A stretch of 64,000 nt of DNA from Toxorhynchites rutilus septentrionalis (taxonomy: Eukaryota; Arthropoda; Insecta; Diptera; Culicidae): positions 33,858,939 to 33,922,938 of the forward strand of contig NC_073744.1 of the NCBI RefSeq assembly GCF_029784135.1, read 5' to 3'. Shown piece by piece: positions 20,603-29,974 of this stretch; position 1 is the stretch's first letter, and each line of letters opens with the position of its first letter. The notes beneath the pieces were generated by a model that saw nothing but the letters and a program-made list of their open reading frames with translations, was not told where the DNA came from and did no database searches. Position numbers and translations under genes: made by a program.

Positions 20603-21040
20603 ATTTGTAACCATTTTTGCAGAATAGAGCATTAATTAAAAAAAAGGAAACTTACTGGTACTTCTATTACAAAAATATGTTAAGTGACTTTCTTCAAAAA
20701 ACAAAATAACTTGGTTGCTCAGCATTTTGAAGATGATGAGTTTTGTTCTAAATAAAGAACATTTGTGGTATTCACTATTTTGTTTTTTTTTATTTAAAGA
20801 AAAATGCGGTCAAAGCACATTGGTTGTTTCTTATAAGGTTGCTAACTGACCCGGCAAACTTCGTCCCGCCCAAAATGGATTTTTTGTTATCAATACTTTC
20901 AAACATTCACGTTTATGGATCCAATCGCAGAACTATTCATTGATTGATTTTATAAATGACACTTTACAATTTCCTTTTACTGTAAATTTCCTAGTATTTC
21001 TACCAAAACTCATTATAATATAAAATTATTTTCAGACACA
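20603..21040. other. Spacer, AT-rich
   Basis: Probably the 3' flank of the mariner remnant, then AT-rich sequence. No terminal repeat is confidently seen. No gene. Confidence 0.35.
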
Positions 21041-21460
21041 ATTCTCGTTCAAGGTTCTTCAATTGATTGCAAATAACACGTTTCTCCGCTACATGGAATA
21101 CATGGTTGATTCAGAACATATAATAAAATGAAGATAGCTCAAATCGGACTATTTCTTTCTCGAGTTTTGCGCTTACAGAGAAGGGAGGTATGTCAAACTA
21201 TCAAGAAACATTTTTCGTACACAAAAACCCTCACATGCCAAGTTTGGCTCCATTTCCTTGATTAGTTCTGGATTGGGGCAGAAATTTGTGTTTCATTTGC
21301 ATGGTAGCCACTCCCTGGGAGAGGGGGTGAGGAGTGTCCAACCATCATAGAAACATTCATTGTCCTCTGAAACCTCCACATGCCACATTTCGTTCCATTT
21401 GTTTGATTATTTCCCGATTTATGCAGAAATTTGTGTTTCTTTTGTATGGTATGATCAATA
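21041..21460. repeat. Fragment of the large foldback family (also 46435-48530)
   Basis: CAGACACAATTCTCGTTCAA, CTCAAATCGGACTA, TTTCTCGAGTTTTGC and tandem pieces of the form CACATGCCAA-TTTGG, TTGATTAGTT, GCAGAAATTTGTGTTTC. The same units in the same order occur at 46450-47130 and inverted at 47940-48510. Confidence 0.65.
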
Positions 21461-21499
21461 ACAATAACGCCTAAAAATACACAATAGCAATATTACAGA

Positions 21500-21781
21500 G
21501 ACACGCACAGTCTGTGAGTATACGAGATACGGTTGTGTACGCGGGTACAGGAGGGTTAATAAAGTAGACGCGCAATGATTAACGCAATATATCGCTGGTC
21601 CGATTAGTTTAAAATGAGATCTCTCGGTGAGTTTATTAGGTATCCCAGAAATGTATCGCCGTTCTTTTTGGTTCTGGACGAGCACTCTCGATTACCTTTT
21701 CTGGTTTCCCGAAGATAACTTTCCCCCATCGCGACTGAATTTCGATATAAAGTACGTTGGATAAATAATACAATATATAGT
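21500..21781. repeat. MITE right end and a single unit of the 35.1 kb minisatellite
   Basis: GCGGGTACAGGAGGGTTAAT (about 21540) is a right end of the CCCTCCTRTACTC MITE. It is followed by AATATATCGCTGGTCCGATT and GGTTTCCCGAAGATAACTTT, which match the ~121 bp unit repeated at 35100-35560. Confidence 0.5.
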
Positions 21782-22195
21782 CTAGGGTGGCAGCGAAAAT
21801 GGTCATGGTAAATTTCAAAAACCGAACATGTAGATTTTGTTTATTGGCCCGAAAAATTCACACGTGCAAAGTTTCAGCTCTATCAGACATCATTTAGGGG
21901 TGCCTCAAAACGCTCAAAGTTTTGATTGTTTGTCCCTCGAAACTCTCCCAAAACATGAAATTTGTAAAATCGAAAACATAACTTAAAAATGCATAAAATG
22001 TTGAATACTGGTGTTATCTCGAATAAAAATTTTGGCGGAAAATCGACCTTTTGAGACTTAGCCTGAAAAATCAAAACTTTGAGTGCTTTGAAGCACCCCT
22101 AAATCATGTCCGATTGAGATGAAATTTTGCACACGTTATTTTTTTTGGCAAATAAACGAAATTTATATGGTCGGTTTTGTAAATGATATTTGTCC
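21782..22195. mobile_element. Foldback element, CTAGGGTGRCAGCG family, copy 2
   Basis: Left end CTAGGGTGGCAGCGAAAATG. Arms: AGGGGTGCCTCAAAACGCTC, then AAAGTTTTGATT, mirrored by AATCAAAACTTTGAGTGC and TTTGAAGCACCCCTAAATCA. Same family as 6240-6667; the middles differ. Non-coding. Confidence 0.7.
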
Positions 22196-23473
22196 AATCA
22201 TTGTAAATTGTAAATAATCTATATCTATCGGGTTGCCTGAAAAGTAATTGCCGATTTTTTCATTACAAATAAAGTATTTTTTTAATACATAAAGATGGGA
22301 TGCACATCATTTTAAAGCTTTAATTCTCAAATTTAGGAATATTTTACCAACAAATTTTATCTTGGTGTGTGTAAATGTAGTGGACAAAAATATCGAGCAA
22401 AATAAAAAATTGCTCTCTTCAAAGATTTTGTGGACTAAAACATTCTTTTGCCAAAAAAGTAGCAAACCCAAAAGCAAATCAACCAGCTTTCATGTGATGC
22501 CTAAAACGTTCCTGTGTGACCTTTCAATATAGTGATAGTTTTGATTGAATGAATTCAACCTGAAATCAACCATTACCACGCACCAAAACAGCGGGAAGCT
22601 GTTCAAATGGAGAAAAATATGACACAATCATTCCCATTAAAATAGTATCTTCGATAATGCTGTTGAAAAAATCCTTCGGTAACACATTTATTCAAATCAA
22701 TTTAAAGTTTTACTTTTCAGAATAACCCATTATCAAAATCGCGCCCCATTTTTCATGAGAAAATTCGATCATAGCCCAGCTGTAATTCACCTGATCGTGT
22801 CCGACAACGCAGGAAACACTCCATAAATTGTTGATCAAAATGTTGTTTTATCTGGCCAAACCCCCCCCCCCTTGATATCCTCCTTTTCGCCAGCCACCAA
22901 ACAATCGTCCAAAGGGAGGGCAGCAAAAATTTGTCGATCGCTCAAATTGCTTAACACCCTTGAGGAACTAGACATGTCGTGCGGCTACGGCTGCTGCTGC
23001 TGCTGATGGTGCGGGTTACCATCTATTTCGTCACAATCCATCAGTGTCAAAGTCATCGGATCACATCACGGGGTGGACGGGTTTTGAACTTCACGCACTT
23101 CGCGCTTCTCCGGGTCGACTAGTTGGCTCAATTAAAAGTTCGACGATCTCTTTTGAACTAAATTCTTGCGTCCAAGGGTGGTGTTTGGGGGAGAGTGGGG
23201 GAGAAGAAGACGCAGAAATGAACACGTTCAAATTTGAACGGAATGTGTTATTAATGGAACATTAAACCGATACCGGAGTAATGTGTGCGGTCGACGGGAT
23301 GAAAAAACGTAAGAACTGGTGTTTCGGTGGCGCAGAATCTTTGAGATTGTTGACGCCCTTACGCGGTGATCAAGTCACATGTGCAGCTTGCCCCAAACGA
23401 AGCTACAACAGCTGTCCGAACTGGACAAAAAATCACATGTCCAGCCGAAAAATTACCCCCGCAATCAGCTAAG
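22196..23473. other. Spacer: mariner end, repeat copy, upstream region of gene E
   Basis: GGGTTGCCTGAAAAGTAATT (about 22230), followed by GCCGATTTTTTCA, looks like an orphan mariner-type terminal repeat. 22300-22570 is the uninterrupted copy of the repeat at 425-1550. A C10+ run lies at 22860-22871. From about 22900 the sequence is GC-richer and seems unique, consistent with cis-control DNA of gene E. The frames here (60-73 codons) have no motif. Confidence 0.45.
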
Positions 23474-23511
23474 TATAAATTGACTAAATTATTTTAGGGG
23501 AAGCACAGTTC
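23474..23511 (+). promoter_or_regulatory. Core promoter of cuticle gene E
   Basis: TATAAA at 23474-23479 preceded by GCAATCAGCTAAG; CACAGTTC at 23504-23511; spacing 32 nt from T to the C of CAGTTC. The block from CACATGT through AATCAGCTAAGTATAAAT (about 23434-23480) aligns with the promoter of gene F. Confidence 0.8.
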
Positions 23512-23558
23512 AACCGATTGTTTAGTGTTGTGAGCAACTCTCTCATTTCCGTCTCAAA

Positions 23559-24117
23559 ATGGCATTCAAGGTATGTGCAACAAAAGTATAATTGATTATG
23601 AAATAAATTTCAAATTATCGAAGTGAATTATAAATAATATTTTATCTTTTGTTCTATGGCTGTACAGTTCCTGACCATCTGCGCCTTGGTGGCCGTTGCC
23701 AGCGCTGGACTCATCCCTTCCCCTGCGCTCTCTTATGCTGCTGCCCCAGCTCATCTGTCCTATGCCGCTCCACTCACCAAGACCCTCATTGCCGCGCCTC
23801 TGACCAAGCAGATCGTTGCCGATGAGTACGACCCGAACCCACAGTACTCGTACTCGTACGGAATCGCCGATTCTCTGACCGGTGACCAGAAGTCCCAGGA
23901 AGAATCCCGCAGCGGAGATGTTGTTAAGGGATCGTACTCCGTCGTTGACCCAGATGGTCACAAGCGCATCGTCGAGTACACCGCCGATCCACACAACGGA
24001 TTCAACGCCGTCGTCCATCGCGAGCCAATTGCCCACGTTAAGACTATCGCTGCCGCCCCGCTCCTCAAGACCGTTGTTGCCCAGCCAGCCCTCGGAGCAT
24101 ATGCCTATCACCACTAA
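23559..24117 (+). CDS. RR-2 cuticular protein, gene E (two exons, 153 aa)
   Basis: Exon 1 23559-23570 (MAFK), intron 23571-23667 (GTATGT...CTGTACAG, 97 nt), exon 2 23668-24117, TAA. An in-frame ATG at 23656, inside the intron, would give MAVQ instead of MAFK and the same length, so an intron-blind model is misleading here. Signal peptide [19 protein letters not shown]&R type 2 domain at ~57-124 ([36 protein letters not shown], then [18 protein letters not shown]). The tail is very short, ending [11 protein letters not shown], so the protein lacks the SYAAP tail array. Differs from gene F at three residues. Expected role: small secreted chitin-binding cuticle protein. AATAAA at 24183-24188. 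Confidence 0.95.
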
Positions 24118-24182
24118 GTCAATTGGCTGCTGTCAAAATTTCTACTTCCGGATACCTGAAAGCCTCTATTGTAAATAGTCAA

Positions 24183-24188
24183 AATAAA
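24183..24188 (+). other. Poly(A) signal AATAAA of gene E
   Basis: AATAAA 66 nt after the stop of gene E, in GTCAAAATAAATTGTTG; gene F has the same signal at the equivalent place. Confidence 0.65.
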
Positions 24189-24738
24189 TTGTTGTTCACA
24201 ATGTTAATTTATTGAAATGTTGAGTATATTTTTTGGGATAGATTGCCTCACGGGATTAAAAACACGTAAGTGTGATCGCTATATCCAGTCAGGCTAACAA
24301 TAACGCATTAGACCTCATTGAAGTCAATATTTCTAAATACTGTTGTAAATTCTTTATTAACACATTGAGCCCCGTGTGGGTCCCTACGGACTGACATTGA
24401 GCTACTCGGCAGAAAAACTTTGATCATTGGGACTGACAGTCATTAGCTACGATATCGCTACTGCTCAAAGCAAATACAAAGCTATTTGTGAAGCTTGAGC
24501 TTTAATCCGAATATGGTCTCAAGGAATGATGGTATGACTTCGATTCCGACAACACATTAATTTTTGGGGAAAACAAAAGGAAAATGTATCACTTCAAACT
24601 CAATGGATATTGTTCCAATAAAATGAAAGTGGATCCAAAATCGTCTATCTATCCTTCGCAACAAACTTCTCTAGTTTTTAAAAAGTTTTACTTCTCACTA
24701 TCATTTGACAGAATCTATTAGAAATAATTTTTCTATAA
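24189..24738. other. Spacer with foldback fragment
   Basis: 24360-24450 (CATTGAGCCCC, GGTCCCTACGGACTGACATT, GGGACTGACAGTCATT) is a diverged fragment of the foldback family at 14046-14476. The rest is AT-rich without genes. Confidence 0.5.
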
Positions 24739-25696
24739 GACGAATTTCATGCCAACATGCCCGTTGGCCGCACCATCTCAGATAGCAGCAAAACATTGTA
24801 GGTGTAAACACATGGGTCTTTTAAGCAACCAGGGCCAAAATTCTTAATAAATTTTGTATATATTCTAGTTTTTAAGCCATAACAAAAAAAAATTATAGCT
24901 TAAAAACTAGAATATATACAAAATTCGAGTCAAAAGATGAAACGTAGGAAATTATTTAGGTTTTTATAAAAAAAATATCAATTTTTTTTTGAAAAAAAAT
25001 TTCGTTGAAAAAAAAATTATTTTAAAAGTTAATATTAATTTTGCTCAAAACCGTATTTTTCTCAAATTCTCAAAAACATTATATAAAAGGCCTTACAATT
25101 TCCAACAAATCGTTCATACATCGGATAATGGGCACTTTTACAGGGAAAATGGTTTTATAAAAACAACTTTTTCATGTTTTCTTTGAAAAAATTACAACTA
25201 ATCCTAACTTTGTTTAAAGTCAAGATCGCAGTACAATATATTCGACAAAGTTGTAGATCTTATTGAAATATGAACCCTCGTCGAAGACGTCTGCTTTCTA
25301 TTATTTATAGTTTCTGGAATAGAGGGCATTTTGGTATAGAGACCCCTGAAAAAATAATATTTTACTCCCCTGAAAAAATAATATTTTTTTTACTTTTTTT
25401 TTCAGCGAAATTTTTTTTCACAAAAAAATTGATATTTTTTTATGAAAATCCAAATAATTTCCTACATTTCATTCTTTGAACCAAAATTTATATATACATT
25501 CTAGTTTTTGAGTTATAATATTTTGTAAAAAATCAAGAAAATATTTTTGGCCCTTTTAAAAAAGTAGTCTAATTCTTTTTTTATTGTTTCAAGATGCAAA
25601 ATTGCTTAAAAGACCCATGTCGTCACACCCCCAACGTTTCGCTGCTATCTGAGATGGTGCTGCCAACTCCTAAGAAGTGTTGGCATAAAATTCGTC
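24739..25696. mobile_element. Foldback element, GACGAATTTCATGCCAAC family, copy 2 (958 bp)
   Basis: The left end GACGAATTTCATGCCAAC and the right end GTTGGCATAAAATTCGTC are near-perfect inverted repeats (17 of 18). Longer arms follow: CACCATCTCAGATAGCAGCA versus TGCTATCTGAGATGGTG, and CATGGGTCTTTTAAGCAA versus TTGCTTAAAAGACCCATG. The AT-rich middle has short frames only. Clearest complete member of its family. Confidence 0.75.
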
Positions 25697-25816
25697 AGTT
25701 CAGATCAGTGACATTTCTGCAAAAAAAATCCTTTATTGTATATTACGGTACTAGTCTAAATTTGGTTTTGGGCAAATTTGTTGGAAATTCATCGAGCTTC
25801 ACAAAAAAACTAAAAT

Positions 25817-27240
25817 ATAAAGTACCGTCGATGGGGGTGAAAATGGGTTATGGTTGGATCAAATATGGAGAAAGTTATTATTAGTAGTATCTTGACAAAT
25901 ATTACGAATATTTTTGAAAACTGTGAGCCGTTTAATAGTAGACATATTTCCACAACTTCCAATGATACTTAACTGCAGTACAAATAGTTATTATTTAATA
26001 ATTCATCAAAGTTTGATGTGTAAATAGCCATCAAGTAACACATCAGAAAATATCTCATGCCCAGCATTATACAAAACTACTAAAATTGTAAATATTCGAT
26101 AGAATTATTCTTTGCAGTCTTGCCAGATGAGTCATTACTGATTTTGCACATCAATTTTTTTCATTCGAATTTCAATATTTTCGAAATAATCTCTTATTTA
26201 CACTGAGTGGGGGTGAGAATGGGTCAAACACAAAATTGAATTGAACACAAAACACGACACAAAATTGAATTCCATGCCAAACTGATTGTCAGATTTGATG
26301 AAAATTGGTAGTTTTATACCTCATCGTAAAATATTAGATCCGTATTTTTAATTTTTTTTCACCAGGGTGGCCTCAATTTTTCCCTCTTTTTTCCAAAAAT
26401 TACCTTTTTAACTTTCGAACCACTGGACCGATTTAGATGATCGATATATCAAATTAAAGCCAATTAGCTAGTTTTGTTTGAAAAATATTACACTCGGAAA
26501 AAACCGATTTTGTTTTTGTAGTTATTGATTGTAATTGTTTTTCATAGCTTACATGGTTTCGGAACTAAGGTCATCATATTTTTCATATTTTTTTTCTTGA
26601 AAGCTGAGGTTTTTCTGCATAACATATCCGAATATCAGAGAGGTGTTTTTTTCGTTTTCGAGTGATTTTGCAAAGTTAACATGTTTTCAGTTTTCGTTTA
26701 ATATTCCTATGCAACTGGACTACATCTATGCGACTAGAATCCAATTTTTATGCATATGTGGTATTTCATGTGGCTTCAAATTGGTATATCGATCATCTGA
26801 ATCGGTCCGGTAGTTCAAAAGTTATGAATTTAAAAAAAATAATTTTGGAAAAATAGGAAAAATAATTTTTTGTACCATTAATATTAGTAAACGATTAATT
26901 TTTAAAAATCATAACTCAATAGCATATTGAATTCTTTGCATCTTTGCATCTTTGAATTTCGAATACGTTATCTAAAAAAATCTTAGCTTTCAAGAAAAAA
27001 TATAAAAATATATAGCGTCCTTGGTCCCGAGACAATGTAAACTATAAAAAATACAATCAATAACTACAAGACCAACCCTAAAATAGAAATGATCACCCTA
27101 ATTATAAAAATAATTCATCATTAGAGAACATTTCTGCGTAATCAGAATTGTCTTTTCTCTAATTTACGATAGTTATTCAACAAAAAGTTCGAAAACTACC
27201 TTTTTTTGATTCATTGTCACCCCCATCTACGGTACTTTAT
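25817..27240. mobile_element. Foldback/TIR element, AAAGTACCGTMGATGGGGGTGA ends
   Basis: Left TAAAGTACCGTCGATGGGGG, then TGAAAATG; right, as reverse complement, AATAAAGTACCGTAGATGGG, then GGGTGACAATG. About 1.4 kb apart. Inside, 26400-26470 (GGACCGATTTAGATGATCGA) is inverted at 26785-26825 (TCGATCATCTGAATCGGTCC), so there is a second, inner palindrome. No transposase frame. Confidence 0.6.
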
Positions 27241-27439
27241 TAAAAAAGTTATCTTTATTTTTATTTATTTTTTGAGTATAAAAACTTAATATTGGATGCG
27301 CAACTATGTTCGCAGGTTGTAAATAGATGGCCTCAACAGTAAGTGAAAGTCGATTTTGACATATCCAAAACGCTTAGAAATATGATAACCAAATGTTTTT
27401 ACAATTTATTATTTTTTTCTTCCATTTCACATACTTTTT

Positions 27440-27627
27440 GTTTTGTTTTGCATCATTCGAATAAAATGGTGGCTGAAACACATAGAGAGCTTCAATAACT
27501 TTACGCACGGAGATGTTGAGTTCTACTGTAAGTTCTATGTTGAAGACCGCCCAAAGGAAGGCCAAAAACCTTCGAAGACGCTGAAATGGACACTTCGTTC
27601 AATGATGATCCGAGTCAAGCGCATGGA
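27440..27627 (+). pseudogene. Mariner transposase remnant, copy 2, N-terminal part
   Basis: Frame from about 27466 gives MVAETHRELQ, three stops, then RPPKGRPKTFEDAEMD followed by SFNDDPSQAHG, the N-terminal helix-turn-helix/linker area of mariner transposases. In another frame 27530-27560 reads FYVEDRPKEG, showing frameshift decay. The sequence is cut at 27628 by the left end of a foldback element and resumes after 28668. Inactive. Confidence 0.7.
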
Positions 27628-28668
27628 GACGAATTTCATGCCAACTCGACTGGTCATTGGCATCTCAGATAGCAGTGAAACGTTGTGGTTGTAAATACAT
27701 TGGTTATTTAAGCAACTTTGCATACTTGAAACCTTCCAAAAAAAATTAGATTGCTTTTCGAAAAGGGTAATTTTTTTTCTTCACTTTTTACAAATAATTA
27801 CTACTCGAAAATTATAATATCTCAAAAAAATGGTCAAAGGATAAAATGTAGGAAATTGTTTGAATTTGTTAAAAAAAATATTTAAAGAAAAATTACACTG
27901 AAAAAAAATTATCTCTAAATTTTTTATTCATTTTTCTCAAAAACCATTTTTTTTAAATTCTCAAAAAAATATGTAAGTAGCTCTTACAATTTCCAACAAG
28001 TCACCCATGCTTCGGAAGATGGACACTTTTACAGGGAAAAAGTGTTTCTAACAACAACTTTTTCATGTTTTTGTTTAAAGTCAAGATAGCTACATAGTGT
28101 ATTCGACAAAGTTTTAGATCCTGTTGAATTATCAACTTTTGTCGAAGACATTTACTATCTATCTCTTATAATTTCAGGAATACATGGTATTTTTGTACAG
28201 ACTCATGGGAAAATAATGTTCTATTCATAACAGTTTTGTGTGCGAATTCTCGCGTTTGACATGTTTTTGGCATGTTTTCAAATTAAAAAAAAAAAAGTTT
28301 GCACGATAATTAATACATACATGAAAATGTTAGGAGTTGAACATCCATAATAATTTTTCAAAAAAAAAACCTTGTAAAAGTTGTTGTTGTACAAACTCTT
28401 TTCTTGTGAAAGTGCCCATCTTCCGATGTACAAGTGACTTATTGAATATTGTAAGGGCTATTCACATTTTTTTTTCGGAATTAAAAAAACGTTTTCGAGT
28501 AAAATGATTTCATTTTTTAAAATAATTGTTTTCTAATGTAATTTTTCTTCAAACATTTCATTCTTTGGCCATCATTTTGTAGATTTATGTCATAAATTTC
28601 TGTAAAAAATAAAGAAAAAAAAATTATCAGGTATGCAACTTCTAAGACGAGTTGGCATAAAATCCATC
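27628..28668. mobile_element. Foldback element, GACGAATTTCATGCCAAC family, copy 3, inside mariner
   Basis: Left end GACGAATTTCATGCCAAC (perfect match to copy 2), right end GTTGGCATAAAATCCATC; 1041 bp. The right arm has lost the CATCTCAGATAGCAG block that the left retains. The middle shares AAAATTACACTGAAAA and ACTTTTACAGGGAAAA with copies 1 and 2. It sits between two parts of a mariner remnant, so it inserted into, or recombined within, that copy. Confidence 0.7.
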
Positions 28669-28890
28669 AGAAGCAGAAGCGTTTATTTCACCATTAAAAG
28701 GTGTCCGTTTAAAAAACGATGACATGCGCGGGGAATAATTCGGAAGTGAGGAACATGTTTCCTAATGATTTAAAGCCAATGCACGTTGAAAGTTGTTTAT
28801 TCTGCTAACAACTGCTCTAGCGGTAAAAAAAGGAAAGTTTTTTTCATCCCATTAAAATTGATCCATAACAGAGACCAAACTTGACATGTA
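28669..28890 (+). pseudogene. Mariner transposase remnant, copy 2, central part
   Basis: 28720-28890 aligns by eye with mariner copy 1: GGAATAATTCGGAAGT with GGAATGATCCGAAAGA (20009), AACAACTGCTCTAGCGG with AACAACTGCTCCAACGG (20088), GATCCATAACAGAGACCAAA with GGTCCATTACGACAAACC (20153). Full of frameshifts and stops. Continuation of the fragment at 27440-27627. Confidence 0.65.
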
Positions 28891-29242
28891 TCAAACGTAT
28901 TGAAAATTTACGATACGAAAAATGAGAAATATTTTCATTGTCAATGTTTAATGAAAATCATAAAAGAATATTTGATGGTTGAATAGAAAAGAATAAAAAA
29001 TAATAAATTTTAGAGGTTCGATTTGGGCGAGCAATTTCAAAAATTGTCTAAATTTGGATAGGATAAAAATCGTAAACTTCCTACACTTAACGCTATTTTA
29101 AATTGCGTACTTCATTTTGCCTAATTTGCACGCAATAGTACGACATCAAGATGTGCATACTTTTCGCGTGTTTTCAGTCCCGTGATATTATCCATCGCAA
29201 AACAATACTCAGCTTTTCAATAATTTAACATTGTGATAAAGA

Positions 29243-29248
29243 ATTTAT
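29243..29248 (-). other. Poly(A) signal AATAAA of gene F
   Basis: TTTATT on the plus strand (AATAAA on the coding strand) 69 nt beyond the stop of gene F; the equivalent signal in gene E is 66 nt after its stop. Confidence 0.65.
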
Positions 29249-29316
29249 TTTGACTATTTACAACAGAAGGTTTCAGGTATCAGGAAGGTGCAATTTGGAT
29301 AGCTCCAGCTATTGAC

Positions 29317-29893
29317 TTAATGGTGATAGGCATATGCTCCGAGGGCTGGCTGGGCAACAACGGTCTTGAGGAGCGGGGCGGCAGCGACAGTCTTAACGTG
29401 GGCAATTGGCTCGCGGTGGACGACGGCATTGAATCCGTTGTGTGGATCGGCGGTGTACTCAACGATGCGCTTGTGACCATCTGGGTCAACGACGGAGTAC
29501 GATCCCTTCACAACATCTCCGCTGCGGGATTCTTCCTGGGACTTCTGGTCACCGGTCAGGGAATCGGAGATTCCGTACGAGTACGAGTACTGTGGGTTCG
29601 GGTCGTACTCATCGGCAACGATCTGCTTGGTCAGAGGCGCGGCAATGAGGGTCTTGGTGAGTGGGGCGGCATAGGACAGATGAGCTGGGGCAGCAGCGTA
29701 AGACAGCGCGGGAGATGGGATGAGTCCAGCGTTGGCAACGGCCACCAGGGCGCAGATGGTCAGGAACTGCAAACGGAAAACAAATCACAAAATCTTATAT
29801 CCATTCCACAGCACCAATTCGTAGCGTTCGCCGTTTCATAATTCACAATCGGTTCAATTTTTTTTTCTAATTCACACACACCTTGAATGCCAT
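29317..29893 (-). CDS. RR-2 cuticular protein, gene F (two exons, 153 aa)
   Basis: Minus strand: exon 1 29893-29882 (MAFK), intron 29881-29767 (GTGTGT...CGTTTGCAG, 115 nt), exon 2 29766-29317, TAA. Signal peptide [19 protein letters not shown]&R type 2 domain at ~57-124 ([36 protein letters not shown], then [18 protein letters not shown]). Short tail ending [11 protein letters not shown]. 150 of 153 residues equal gene E (differences: S/N at 16, A/S in GI(A/S)DS, I/V in KT(I/V)AAA). The copy is inverted relative to E, 5.2 kb away and convergent with it. A secreted chitin-binding cuticle protein, presumably redundant with E unless expressed at another time or place. Confidence 0.95.
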
Positions 29894-29936
29894 TTTGAAT
29901 AGGTGAAGAGTTGTTCACAGCACTAAACAATCGATT

Positions 29937-29974
29937 GAACTGTGCCCTAATCTAAACTGTTGGTTCAATTTATA
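29937..29974 (-). promoter_or_regulatory. Core promoter of cuticle gene F
   Basis: Minus-strand TATAAA (plus 29969-29974) preceded by GCGATCAGCTGAG, and CACAGTTC (plus 29937-29944). Spacing 32 nt. Upstream, CATGT and AATGACC align with the promoter of gene E, and CACGTGATTGAA (plus 30085-30096) is shared with the C/D region. Confidence 0.8.
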
